From: Tenggerimyces flavus | GTDB lineage: Bacteria > Actinomycetota > Actinomycetes > Propionibacteriales > Actinopolymorphaceae | Assembly: GCF_016907715.1 (NCBI RefSeq) | Contig: NZ_JAFBCM010000001.1 | Span: forward strand, 5,394,001 to 5,458,000 | Length of the DNA stretch: 64,000 nucleotides | Reading direction: 5' to 3' | Shown: piece by piece, positions 47,066 through 64,000 of the stretch | Layout: each line of letters starts with the position of its first letter | How positions within the stretch are numbered: the stretch's first letter is position 1 | Notes under the pieces: model-generated | What the model was told of the DNA's origin: nothing | Databases searched by the model: none | What the model saw: only the letters and a program-made list of their open reading frames with translations | Program-made: the position numbers and the translations under genes

Positions 47066-47241
47066 GCCGTGTTGCGGAAAGATCGCCTGGCGCGCGACAC
47101 CCCACATCCCGCCTGGACGCGGTGCACCTCGTCACCCATATAACCAATATGAATTCCTCCTGCACCACGCCCAGCCGGGCGCGGGGCGCCGCGCGCCATC
47201 GCGCTACGCGCGATGACCGGCGCTATTTCCGCAACACGACC
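47065..47241. mobile_element. MITE-like element with terminal inverted repeats and TA target duplication
   Basis: GGCCGTGTTGCGGAAAGATCGCC at the left end is matched by the reverse complement of 47219-47241 (GGTCGTGTTGCGGAAATAGCG) at the right end. TA flanks both sides (47063-47064 and 47242-47243), as with IS630/Tc1-type insertions. The 177-bp element has no coding frame. It fills the gap between the SnoaL gene and the convergent GGDEF gene and forms part of both stop codons. Its left 34 bp are shared with 31313-31346. Confidence 0.6.
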
Positions 47242-48686
47242 TAACTCGTCGCGCGGTTCCCGGCTTTGGCCCGGTACATGGCCTGGTCAGCCGCCCGCAG
47301 GAGCTCCTTGACCGTGGTCGCCTTCGACGAGTCGCCGATGCCGATGCTGGCGCGGACGTAGATCCGGTCGTCGCCGTGCGAGACGGCGCGGGCGACGTCG
47401 TCGGACAAGCGGGAGGACAACGTCTCGGCCTCTTCGAGCGTGATGTCGCGGAGCACCAGGACGAACTCGTCGCCGCCCACGCGAGCGACCGTGTCGTGCT
47501 TGCGGACGTGGGTCCGCAGCCGGTGGGCGATCTCGACGAGGACGAAGTCGCCGACATCGTGGCCGTACTGGTCGTTCACCTGCTTGAACAGCTCGAGGTC
47601 GCAGTACAGCACCGCGACCTTCGCTCCCTCGGCAACGAGCATTTCCAAGCGGGTATGGAGTTCGGCGCGGTTGGGCAGGCCGGTCAGCGGGTCGTGGGTG
47701 GCGCGGTGGGTCAGCTCGACCTCGCGCAGCCTGCGTTCGCTGATGTCCTGGAAGTGGATGAGCTGGAAGTCCGGGATGCCCGCGGCGTTCGACACCACCG
47801 AGCTCGTCATCGACACCCAGACCGTCTTGCGTTTGCTGTCCTTCAGGCGCATGTCCCGCTGGGTGTAGCGGCTCCCGACGGGGATGTGGTCCTGGTCGTC
47901 GGGGTGCACGATCGTGGACAGGCCGATCCTTCTCAGCTCGTCGTCGGAATAGCCGAGCATCTCGCAGAGCGCGGCGTTCACCCTGAGCAGCCTGTGCTCG
48001 CCGGGGTTGCCGAGGCCGGCCATCGCCATGCCGCTGGGGGCGTTCTCGAACGCCTGGCGGAAGCTGTCCTCGCTCGCCTTGAGGGCGTCCTGCTCCTGCT
48101 TGAGCTTGTCCATGGTGCGCAGCAGCTCGCCGTGCAGGCGCGCGTTGTCGACGGCGATCGCGGCCTGCGCGGCGAACATCTCGAGCAGCTCGCGCTGCAT
48201 CGGGTCGGGCATCCGGCCGGTCGCGGGGAGGTCGACGCTGAGGACACCGACGAGCTCGCCGTCCGGTGCGTACAACGGGGCGACGAGGACGTCCTCGGGG
48301 TGCCACGCGTCGGCCTCGGTCGAGGTCGCCGCCTCGGGCATCCAGGTGGGGACCTCGTCGGGCAGCTTCGCGTCGCCGTGCGGGAGGTAGAGCAGTGCGC
48401 CGAGCGGCTGGGCGGCGGTGAGGATCTCGTCCCAGGCCGATCGTGGCGCGTGCTGGCCCTTGAGCTCGCGGATGTCGTTCGCCTCGTCGATCGCGGCGAC
48501 GGCCGCGACCTCGAGGACGTCGTCGTGGACGAGGTTGATCAGTGCGACGCCGAAGCCGAGGCTCTCGACGACGGAGTCGACGACGGTCTGGAGCGTGACG
48601 ATCAGGTCCCGCGCAGCGTTCAGCTCCCGACTGACCCGTTGCAACGTCCGCAGGCCGTCGAGGTGCCGTCGCAGCTCCTCGTCCAC
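47241..48686 (-). CDS. GAF-PAS-GGDEF diguanylate cyclase
   Basis: A signalling protein of about 481 residues. Domains in order are a GAF sensor (about 15-190, ending DNARLHGELL), a short coiled coil, PAS (about 205-320 with NAALCEMLGYSDDELRRIG) and GGDEF (about 325-480) with the intact VGGDEF. It should synthesise cyclic di-GMP and is a paralogue of the protein at 13590-14867. Start GTG 48686 has GGGGAG just upstream; the frame to 48785 would run into the pseudogene next door. Confidence 0.9.
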   Translation of the reverse strand: MDEELRRHLDGLRTLQRVSRELNAARDLIVTLQTVVDSVVESLGFGVALINLVHDDVLEVAAVAAIDEANDIRELKGQHAPRSAWDEILTAAQPLGALLYLPHGDAKLPDEVPTWMPEAATSTEADAWHPEDVLVAPLYAPDGELVGVLSVDLPATGRMPDPMQRELLEMFAAQAAIAVDNARLHGELLRTMDKLKQEQDALKASEDSFRQAFENAPSGMAMAGLGNPGEHRLLRVNAALCEMLGYSDDELRRIGLSTIVHPDDQDHIPVGSRYTQRDMRLKDSKRKTVWVSMTSSVVSNAAGIPDFQLIHFQDISERRLREVELTHRATHDPLTGLPNRAELHTRLEMLVAEGAKVAVLYCDLELFKQVNDQYGHDVGDFVLVEIAHRLRTHVRKHDTVARVGGDEFVLVLRDITLEEAETLSSRLSDDVARAVSHGDDRIYVRASIGIGDSSKATTVKELLRAADQAMYRAKAGNRATS

Positions 48687-48723
48687 TTGTTCTCCCCAGG
48701 CTTCCCCTGAGGGTATCGGGCGG

Positions 48724-49304
48724 TCAGGCCGAAGCGAGTCGCTGTCCGTAGGCGTCGGCGCAACGTTCGCAGGCGGGATCCGCACAGAGCAGAGCCCGCG
48801 GGTCGGCGCGGACGGCTCGGTCGGTGGCCTCGAGGACGTCGCGTACGGCGACCAGCCGGGCTCGGCAGTCGCCGATCCTCACCTCGGTCGCCTTCGGGGC
48901 GAGCGCGGGCTCGAGGTCGTCGAAGCGGTGGCTCTCACCGGAGACGTTCGGAAACTCGGCCCAGACGCCGGGCGCGGTCTTCGCATAGCGGTAGAAGAGC
49001 GAACGCCCGAGCCGCTGCTCGGCGAGGTGGATCGTGGTGTTCGACGTGTGACCGATGCCGAGCAACAGCACGTGCCCGCCCAGGTCGGCCAGGACGTCGA
49101 GCGGTCCGAGCGGCAGATCCAGCCGCTGCGCGGCGATCAGCTCGCGGGCGTGGCGGCCGTCATCAGCACCGTGCCGCAGACGTCCAGCGGCCCGCCTTCG
49201 ACGGTCCCGAACGACCGGAGCGACGCGTGCACGATCACCGCCGACGAGGAGTCGAGGCCGAGCCCACGAAGGCCTGCCGCGATCTGGTCCCGAGTCACCG
49301 TCAC
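48724..49304 (-). pseudogene. Broken aminoglycoside N3-acetyltransferase (AAC(3)) gene
   Basis: The N-terminal part (GTG 49304) reads TVTRDQIAAGLRGLGLDSSSAVIVHASLRSFGTVEGGPLDVCGTVLMTAATPAS and then stops. The C-terminal part continues in another frame: LDLPLGPLDVLADLGGHVLLLGIGHTSNTTIHLAEQRLG ... CERCADAYGQRL. Both halves fit the AAC(3) family, which is about 265 residues long, but only about 190 are left. A middle block of roughly 60-70 residues is missing together with the frame change. No active acetyltransferase is expected. Confidence 0.8.
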
Positions 49305-49365
49305 GTGGGCCAGGCTCGCAGGCCGCGGTCCAGGAACTCAACCCGGTTTGTTCGGGCCCGGACGA

Positions 49366-52104
49366 TCAGTCCGGGCTGACCAGGTCCACGACCTCGGTAC
49401 GCGAGGCAACGCCCAGCTTGTGCAGGATGTTCGACACGTGCACTGCCGCCGTCTTCGGCGAGATGTACAGCCGGTGCGCCAGCTCGGCGTTCGTCAGCCC
49501 CTCCGCCACGAGCAGCGCGACCTCCCGTTCGCGCCGTGTCAACGCCGCGATCCCGGTGACCGTACGCTGCCCGTCCTCCGGCACCAGGCCGAGCAACGAC
49601 CGCACCTGGTCCAGCTGTACGACCCGCCAGCCGCCCCATTTCGCCAGCAGCGCGGCGGCGGCGTGCACGTGCGCGGACGCCTCGGTCCGCTGGTCCAGAG
49701 CCAGGTGGCACCGCGCCGCCCCCACGTGCGCGGTCCCCCGCATGTACGGGGTCAGGATCGTGGACTCGGTCGTCGACTGGTACTTCTCCACGGCCTCCGT
49801 GTAGCGCCCGTGCGCCTCGGCCAGCTGCGCCTCGACCAGCGAACGCCGGTCGTCCCACACGTCGCCGTCGAGCAGCTCGCGGGTCAACCGGTCCAGCTCG
49901 TCCAACGGCAGGCCGAGATGCAGCGCCGCCGACAACAGGTCGTGCGCCTGCGAGCCGCTCCGCCACTGCTGCTCCGGCAGCACCCGGTAGATCTCGGTCA
50001 ACCACCGCTCCGCGCCGTCGAGGTCGTCGCGCCGGCAGGCCAGGTGGAACGCCAAACTAGGTATCACGAGGGCGCTCAAGCCGGGGATCGTCTTCAGGTC
50101 CTCGAGCGTCTCCTCGACCCAGTCCAGCTCGCCCGCCTCGAGGTACAGGCCCGCGAGGAACACACCGTGGAAGTCGCCAGTACGCCCGCGCCGCTCGTAC
50201 CCGCGGTCCCGTTCGCGACCCTCCTCCAGCACGTTGATCGCCGCGGACAGGTCGCCCTCGCGGATCGCCATCCGTGCCCGGCCCTCGAAGTACGACGCCA
50301 CTGCCAGCGCCTCGAAGCCGGCCCGCTCGGCGTCGGCGCGCATCCGTTCCAGGAACGCGGCATGGTCGTTCGGCGACTCCGGCGGAACGGTCGCGAGCAG
50401 GTTGTTCAACGCGCGCGCGGCCAGCACCCACTCGCCGAGCTTCTCCGCCTCGTCGACGATGCTCGCCAACAGCTCCTGCCCCGACGCGACCGTCGACCAC
50501 TGGTTGACCAGCGCCGAGCCCTTCTCGACGAGCGCGGCGAGCCGTACGGCGGGCAGGTCGTGCTCCTTCGCCAACGCCAGCGCCCGGTCGGCCCACTCCA
50601 CGGCCTTGGCGTTGAACTCGCGCAACATCGCCGACTGCGCGATCGCCGTCATCGCCCGACCCTGCTCGAGTCCCGGCGGGAGCTCGTCGATCATCGACTC
50701 CATCTCGTCGGTCAGCGACTCGAGCTCTTCGTCCTGGTCCGCCTCGTGCGCGAGCCGCATCATCAGCACCAGCGCGTCGGCCCGTTCGGTCGGCGACGTC
50801 GTACGGTCCCGCCAGCGCCGCGCGTACCCGACCGCGTCGCCCACCAACCCGGCGAGCCACGCCGCGCGGGCCGCTCCGCTCAGCAGGTCCTTGTCGTCCG
50901 CGTCCTCTTCCAGCCCCATCTCGGCGAGCCGCAACGCCTGGTAGGGCGACCCGATCGACAGGTACAGCTCGGCGCCGCGGCGGGCCGCCGCGACCATGTC
51001 GTCGTACCGCCCGGCAGCGCGGGCGTGGTACGCGACCAGGGCCGGGTCGCTGCCACCGGTCGCGAGCAACGCGTCGAGCGCCGCCTCGTGCAGCCGCCGC
51101 CGCTGCCGCCCGATCAGCTGCCCGGTGATCGTCTCTCGGACCAGCGCGTGCCGGAACGTGAACTCGTCCTCGCCCGACTCGACCAGCACCCCGCGGCTCA
51201 CGAAGTCCCGCAGAACGGTGATGAGCTCGTCCTCGGTCGCGCCGGCGACAGTGGCGAGGAGGTCGAACTGGACGCGGTGTCCGAGCACGGCTGCGGCCTC
51301 GGCGATCCGCTGCGCGGTGGGGTCGATGTCGTCGACCTGCCGGCGCAGCACCTCCTGCAGGCTCCAGGGCAACGGCCGTTCGTCGAGCGTCTCGAGGTTG
51401 GCGGCCTCGTGCCCGCGCATCAGCTCCTCGATGAAGAACGGGTTGCCGCCGGTGCGCTGATGCAGCGCGACGACGACGCGCAGCGGTGCGGGCCGACCGG
51501 CGATCGCGGCGACCATCCCGGCGGTCTCGGCCTCGGTCAGCCGCTCGAGCCCGACGCGGTTGACCGCGTGCCGGCGTTCCATCCTTGCGAGGACAGCGGT
51601 GAACGGGCGGCGGGTGTGCAGCTCGTCGTGCCGGTACGTACCGACGAGGAAGCGGGGGCGCTGCTGGTCGGCGAGCCGTTCGAACAGTGCCGCGCTCTCC
51701 GAGTCGGCCCACTGCAGGTCCTCGAAGATGATCACCGCGTGCCGTTCGCCGACGAGGTCGTCGATCAGCTTGATCGCGGAGTGCAGGCGTTCGACCGGGC
51801 TGCGGCTGGGGTCGGCCAGCTCGGCGAGGCGGTCCTCGTCGGCGCCGGGGAGCGAGTCGACGGCGTCGAGGAGGACCTCGTACGGCCGGGCCAGTGAGCC
51901 GGGCTCCGCCTGACCGACCAGCCGCAGGGTCGTCGGGGGCAACGACTCCAGCAGTTCGTGGATCAGGCGGGTCTTGCCGATGCCGGGCTCGCCGGCGACG
52001 ACCGCGACCTGGGGACGACCGGACGTCGCGAGGCGCTTCAGGCGACGGAGCTCGCGCTCCCGTCCGATCATCATGTGGGTGACGTCGTCACGCGTGCTTT
52101 GCAC
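49366..52104 (-). CDS. Large ATP-binding LuxR (LAL/MalT-like) transcriptional regulator
   Basis: A 912-residue regulator. The N-terminal AAA ATPase has Walker [11 protein letters not shown] (about residues 37-46) and a Walker B-like [14 protein letters not shown] (about 148). A long helical TPR-like middle follows, and the C-terminal LuxR helix-turn-helix reads [47 protein letters not shown] proteins are often pathway activators of secondary metabolism. Its closeness to the siderophore NRPS makes it a candidate regulator, but iron boxes suggest the main control is by iron. Confidence 0.93.
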   Translation of the reverse strand: MQSTRDDVTHMMIGRERELRRLKRLATSGRPQVAVVAGEPGIGKTRLIHELLESLPPTTLRLVGQAEPGSLARPYEVLLDAVDSLPGADEDRLAELADPSRSPVERLHSAIKLIDDLVGERHAVIIFEDLQWADSESAALFERLADQQRPRFLVGTYRHDELHTRRPFTAVLARMERRHAVNRVGLERLTEAETAGMVAAIAGRPAPLRVVVALHQRTGGNPFFIEELMRGHEAANLETLDERPLPWSLQEVLRRQVDDIDPTAQRIAEAAAVLGHRVQFDLLATVAGATEDELITVLRDFVSRGVLVESGEDEFTFRHALVRETITGQLIGRQRRRLHEAALDALLATGGSDPALVAYHARAAGRYDDMVAAARRGAELYLSIGSPYQALRLAEMGLEEDADDKDLLSGAARAAWLAGLVGDAVGYARRWRDRTTSPTERADALVLMMRLAHEADQDEELESLTDEMESMIDELPPGLEQGRAMTAIAQSAMLREFNAKAVEWADRALALAKEHDLPAVRLAALVEKGSALVNQWSTVASGQELLASIVDEAEKLGEWVLAARALNNLLATVPPESPNDHAAFLERMRADAERAGFEALAVASYFEGRARMAIREGDLSAAINVLEEGRERDRGYERRGRTGDFHGVFLAGLYLEAGELDWVEETLEDLKTIPGLSALVIPSLAFHLACRRDDLDGAERWLTEIYRVLPEQQWRSGSQAHDLLSAALHLGLPLDELDRLTRELLDGDVWDDRRSLVEAQLAEAHGRYTEAVEKYQSTTESTILTPYMRGTAHVGAARCHLALDQRTEASAHVHAAAALLAKWGGWRVVQLDQVRSLLGLVPEDGQRTVTGIAALTRREREVALLVAEGLTNAELAHRLYISPKTAAVHVSNILHKLGVASRTEVVDLVSPD

Positions 52105-52282
52105 GTGGCGAAGATACCGCCGGAACGCTCACCACCGCGTGTCTTGCCTCGGCCGCGATCTTGGCGGTGCGCCGGCGGTACCGGCGGGCGAGGGAGAGGA
52201 TCCGGTGCCGGTCAGCGTCCGCGATGAGCTCCCGCTGCCGGGTGGAGGCGATGCTGGCGAGGAAGTCGCTGTGACCAATCAT
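52088..52282 (-). CDS. Small conserved-type protein upstream of the LuxR regulator
   Basis: A 64-residue frame reading [38 protein letters not shown], a short amphipathic pattern with a basic tail often seen as small actinobacterial ORFs. It overlaps the LuxR gene start by 17 nt in the same direction. No function can be given. It could also be chance. Confidence 0.4.
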   Translation of the reverse strand: MIGHSDFLASIASTRQRELIADADRHRILSLARRYRRRTAKIAAEARHAVVSVPAVSSPRAKHA

Positions 52283-52474
52283 GTCTTCATGGTGGGCTCG
52301 TCCGGGCCGCCAGCCATCGGGAGCGATCTGCGTATCTTGCGCCGCCCCGACCTACCTAGTCGATGGAGATCTACGCCTAGGTACCTAGGAAGGCCCAGGT
52401 CTCGCACTTGACGACCGGGTGACAGTTAGGCAAGCCTAACCGTATCTAGCTGGCCCACTCACCGAAGGATCTCG
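52105..52474. other. 370-bp divergent region with iron box
   Basis: The region separates the LuxR regulator (minus) from the siderophore-binding gene (plus). Apart from the small frame at 52088-52282 and the iron box at 52425-52440 nothing was recognised. TTGACG at 52408-52413 could be a -35 for the plus-strand gene, but no -10 at good distance was found. Confidence 0.6.
52425..52440 (+). promoter_or_regulatory. DtxR/IdeR iron box of the siderophore-binding gene
   Basis: GTTAGGC-AA-GCCTAAC is a perfect 7-bp inverted repeat that fits the actinobacterial iron-box pattern TTAGG-x-AGCCTAA. It lies 34 bp before the ATG of the siderophore-binding lipoprotein. Iron-loaded DtxR/IdeR should bind here and shut the gene when iron is plentiful. 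Confidence 0.85.
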
Positions 52475-53563
52475 ATGCCCCGGCCCATGACCGTCCTCTC
52501 GGCCGCGATCGCAGCCGCCGCCCTGTTCCTCGCCACCGCGTGTGGCTCGGGCGGCACCGAAGCCAACGTCGCCAACCCTGGCGAGACCGGCGACTCCGGC
52601 GAAACCGCCGGGACCACGGCGGAGCCGCAGCAGGCGGCCTTCCCCGTCTCGATCAAGCACAAGTACGGGGCGACCGAGATCACCGAGGCACCCAAGCGGG
52701 TCGTCGCGGTCGGGCTGGTCGAACAGGACGCGCTGCTCGCGCTCGGCATCGTCCCGGTCGGGACCAGCGAGTGGTTCGGCGAGCAGCCCGGCGCAATCTT
52801 CCCCTGGGCGAAGGCCGCCTACGACAAGCTCGGCGGCGAGCTGCCGACCGTGCTGCCGCAGGCGGACGGCATCCAGTACGAGAAGGTCGCCGCGCTCCAG
52901 CCGGACCTGATCATCGCGTTGTACTCCGACCTGACCAAGAAGGACTACGACACGCTGACCGCGATCGCGCCGGTCGTCGCCAACCCCGCCGAGTACCCGG
53001 GCTACGGCATCGGCTGGGAGGAGCTCACGACCAAGGTCGGCCAGGCGGTCGGCAAGGCGCCGGAGGCGCAGAAGCTCATCGACGAGGTCAAGGCCAAGAT
53101 CGAGACGGTCAAGAAGGAGCACCCGGAGTTCGCGGGCAAGAGCGGCCTGATGGCGACGCCGTACCAGGGGATGTTCGTGTACGGGAGCGACGACCCGCGC
53201 TCGCGACTGCTGACCTCGTTGGGCTTCACGCTGCCGCCAGACCTGGACAAGGCGATCGGGGACAAGTTCGGCGCGAACATCGCCGCGGAACGGATGGATC
53301 TGATCGACACCGACGTGCTGGTCATGATCATCGACACGTACGCGAAGGACCGCGCGGCGTTGAACAAGAACCCGCTCTACGCCGACCTGTCGGTGGTGAA
53401 GGAGGGTCGCGACCTGCTGATCGAGACCAACACCCCGGTCGGCGCGGCCACTTCGTTCATCAGCGTGCTGAGCCTGCCGTTCCTGCTGGACGACGTCGTC
53501 CCGAGGATCGCCGCCGCGGTGGACGACGACCCGGCCACGAAGGTGGAGCCCGTCAAGGCTTAG
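52475..53563 (+). CDS. Iron-siderophore ABC transporter substrate-binding lipoprotein
   Basis: A 362-residue class-III binding protein (FecB/FepB-like). The leader [19 protein letters not shown] ends in a lipobox Cys; a Gly/Thr/Glu linker follows. The fold shows [41 protein letters not shown] and the long helix region [19 protein letters not shown]. It should capture a ferric siderophore outside the membrane. The iron box upstream and the NRPS behind it (overlapping MbtH by 11 bp at the 3' end) argue that it takes back the siderophore made here. No permease or ATPase gene is in the window. Confidence 0.92.
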   Translation: MPRPMTVLSAAIAAAALFLATACGSGGTEANVANPGETGDSGETAGTTAEPQQAAFPVSIKHKYGATEITEAPKRVVAVGLVEQDALLALGIVPVGTSEWFGEQPGAIFPWAKAAYDKLGGELPTVLPQADGIQYEKVAALQPDLIIALYSDLTKKDYDTLTAIAPVVANPAEYPGYGIGWEELTTKVGQAVGKAPEAQKLIDEVKAKIETVKKEHPEFAGKSGLMATPYQGMFVYGSDDPRSRLLTSLGFTLPPDLDKAIGDKFGANIAAERMDLIDTDVLVMIIDTYAKDRAALNKNPLYADLSVVKEGRDLLIETNTPVGAATSFISVLSLPFLLDDVVPRIAAAVDDDPATKVEPVKA

Positions 53564-53761
53564 TTGCGCGCTCGATCAGGCTCTTTGGCCGGAGGTCCGT
53601 CCAGTTCGCCTCGACGTAGTCAAGGCAGGATTGACGGGCCTCCGGTCCGTGCACGGTCGTCCAGCCGGCGGGCACGTCGGCGAACGCCGGCCACAGGCTG
53701 TGCTGGCCCTCGTCGTTGACCAGCACGTAGTAGCAGCCGTCGTTGTCCTCGAACGGGTTCG

Positions 53762-53765
<4 letters not shown>
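53553..53765 (-). CDS. MbtH-like protein
   Basis: A 70-residue MbtH family protein: [44 protein letters not shown]...ANWTDLRP, with the conserved Trp residues (SLWP, GWT, NWTDLRP). MbtH proteins bind adenylation domains and help them fold and work. Its ATG overlaps the NRPS stop by 4 nt (ATGA), so it is made in step with that enzyme. Confidence 0.97.

Positions 53766-64000
<10,235 letters not shown>

Noticed and set aside
48418-51897. Open frame of 1159 codons on the + strand
   Set aside because: It is antisense to the LuxR regulator and the second GGDEF gene, both with clear domain motifs. The translation is Arg/Val/Gln-rich without any recognisable pattern, as is usual for shadows in high-GC DNA.

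Overview
The window is high-GC DNA (roughly 70% G+C by eye) with dense, short-spaced genes, many GTG starts and many 4-nt ATGA/GTGA overlaps. Twin-arginine lipoproteins, an MbtH-NRPS pair, DtxR/IdeR-type iron boxes, TreY and an ECF41-type sigma factor all point to an actinomycete chromosome. The style resembles Propionibacteriales (Kribbella/Actinopolymorpha-like), but the sequence alone cannot fix the genus. No rRNA, tRNA, CRISPR array or complete transposase was recognised.

Layout. 1-4.9 kb: the end of a GH39 glycosidase and a complete sugar ABC importer (two permeases and a TAT lipoprotein). 4.9-5.4 kb: a gene-free stretch holding three different palindromic repeats, followed by an FhuF-type ferric reductase. 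6-11 kb: two MFS exporters, each divergent from its own regulator (TetR, GntR) with a clear inverted-repeat operator between them. 11-18.6 kb: TreY, a GAF-PAS-GGDEF protein, a SpoU methyltransferase, a GH36 alpha-galactosidase and a LysR regulator. 18.6-27.3 kb: YbaK deacylase, DUF2330 protein, nitrilase-family amidase, M48 protease, APH-like kinase, TauE-type permease, SPFH/NfeD pair and an ABC ATPase. 27.3-31.3 kb: a four-gene overlapping operon (unknown protein, GH4 glycosidase, SDR, SerB). 31.5-33.3 kb: TetR and aldo/keto reductase with paired operators. 33.3-39.8 kb: an FMN-riboswitch-controlled riboflavin operon (ribE, ribM/pnuC, ribBA, ribH) continuing into SixA and a GNAT-VOC fusion, with rpe upstream and no ribD. 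39.8-41.5 kb: a LigD-like protein with a dead ligase domain abutting a decayed siderophore-binding gene that still carries its iron box. 41.6-49.3 kb: extensin-like peptidase, NodB-like deacetylase with a Gfo/Idh dehydrogenase, ECF41 sigma factor, a SnoaL-like protein, a MITE-like element, a second GGDEF protein and a broken aminoglycoside acetyltransferase. 49.4-64 kb: a large LuxR (LAL) regulator, an iron-box-controlled siderophore-binding lipoprotein, MbtH and a giant NRPS running off the right edge.

How it fits together. The right-hand 12 kb looks like part of a hydroxamate siderophore locus. The first NRPS module has the ten-residue pocket DMENLGLINK, the code I recall for N5-formyl-N5-hydroxyornithine, plus a nested methyltransferase. 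The second has a serine code. The third has an unassigned code and ends in an epimerase with no thioesterase. Its uptake lipoprotein lies beside it behind a perfect iron box. The FhuF-like reductase and the decayed second binding protein elsewhere in the window suggest iron uptake has been remodelled here.

The most unusual signal is a set of dispersed palindromes. One (R1) has 24-bp arms and three copies. A second group (R2 and R3) shares a GGGCACC...AACCTAT...GGTGCCC core. Two R3 copies sit in frame inside the NRPS serine adenylation domain, and the third is intergenic 53 kb away.
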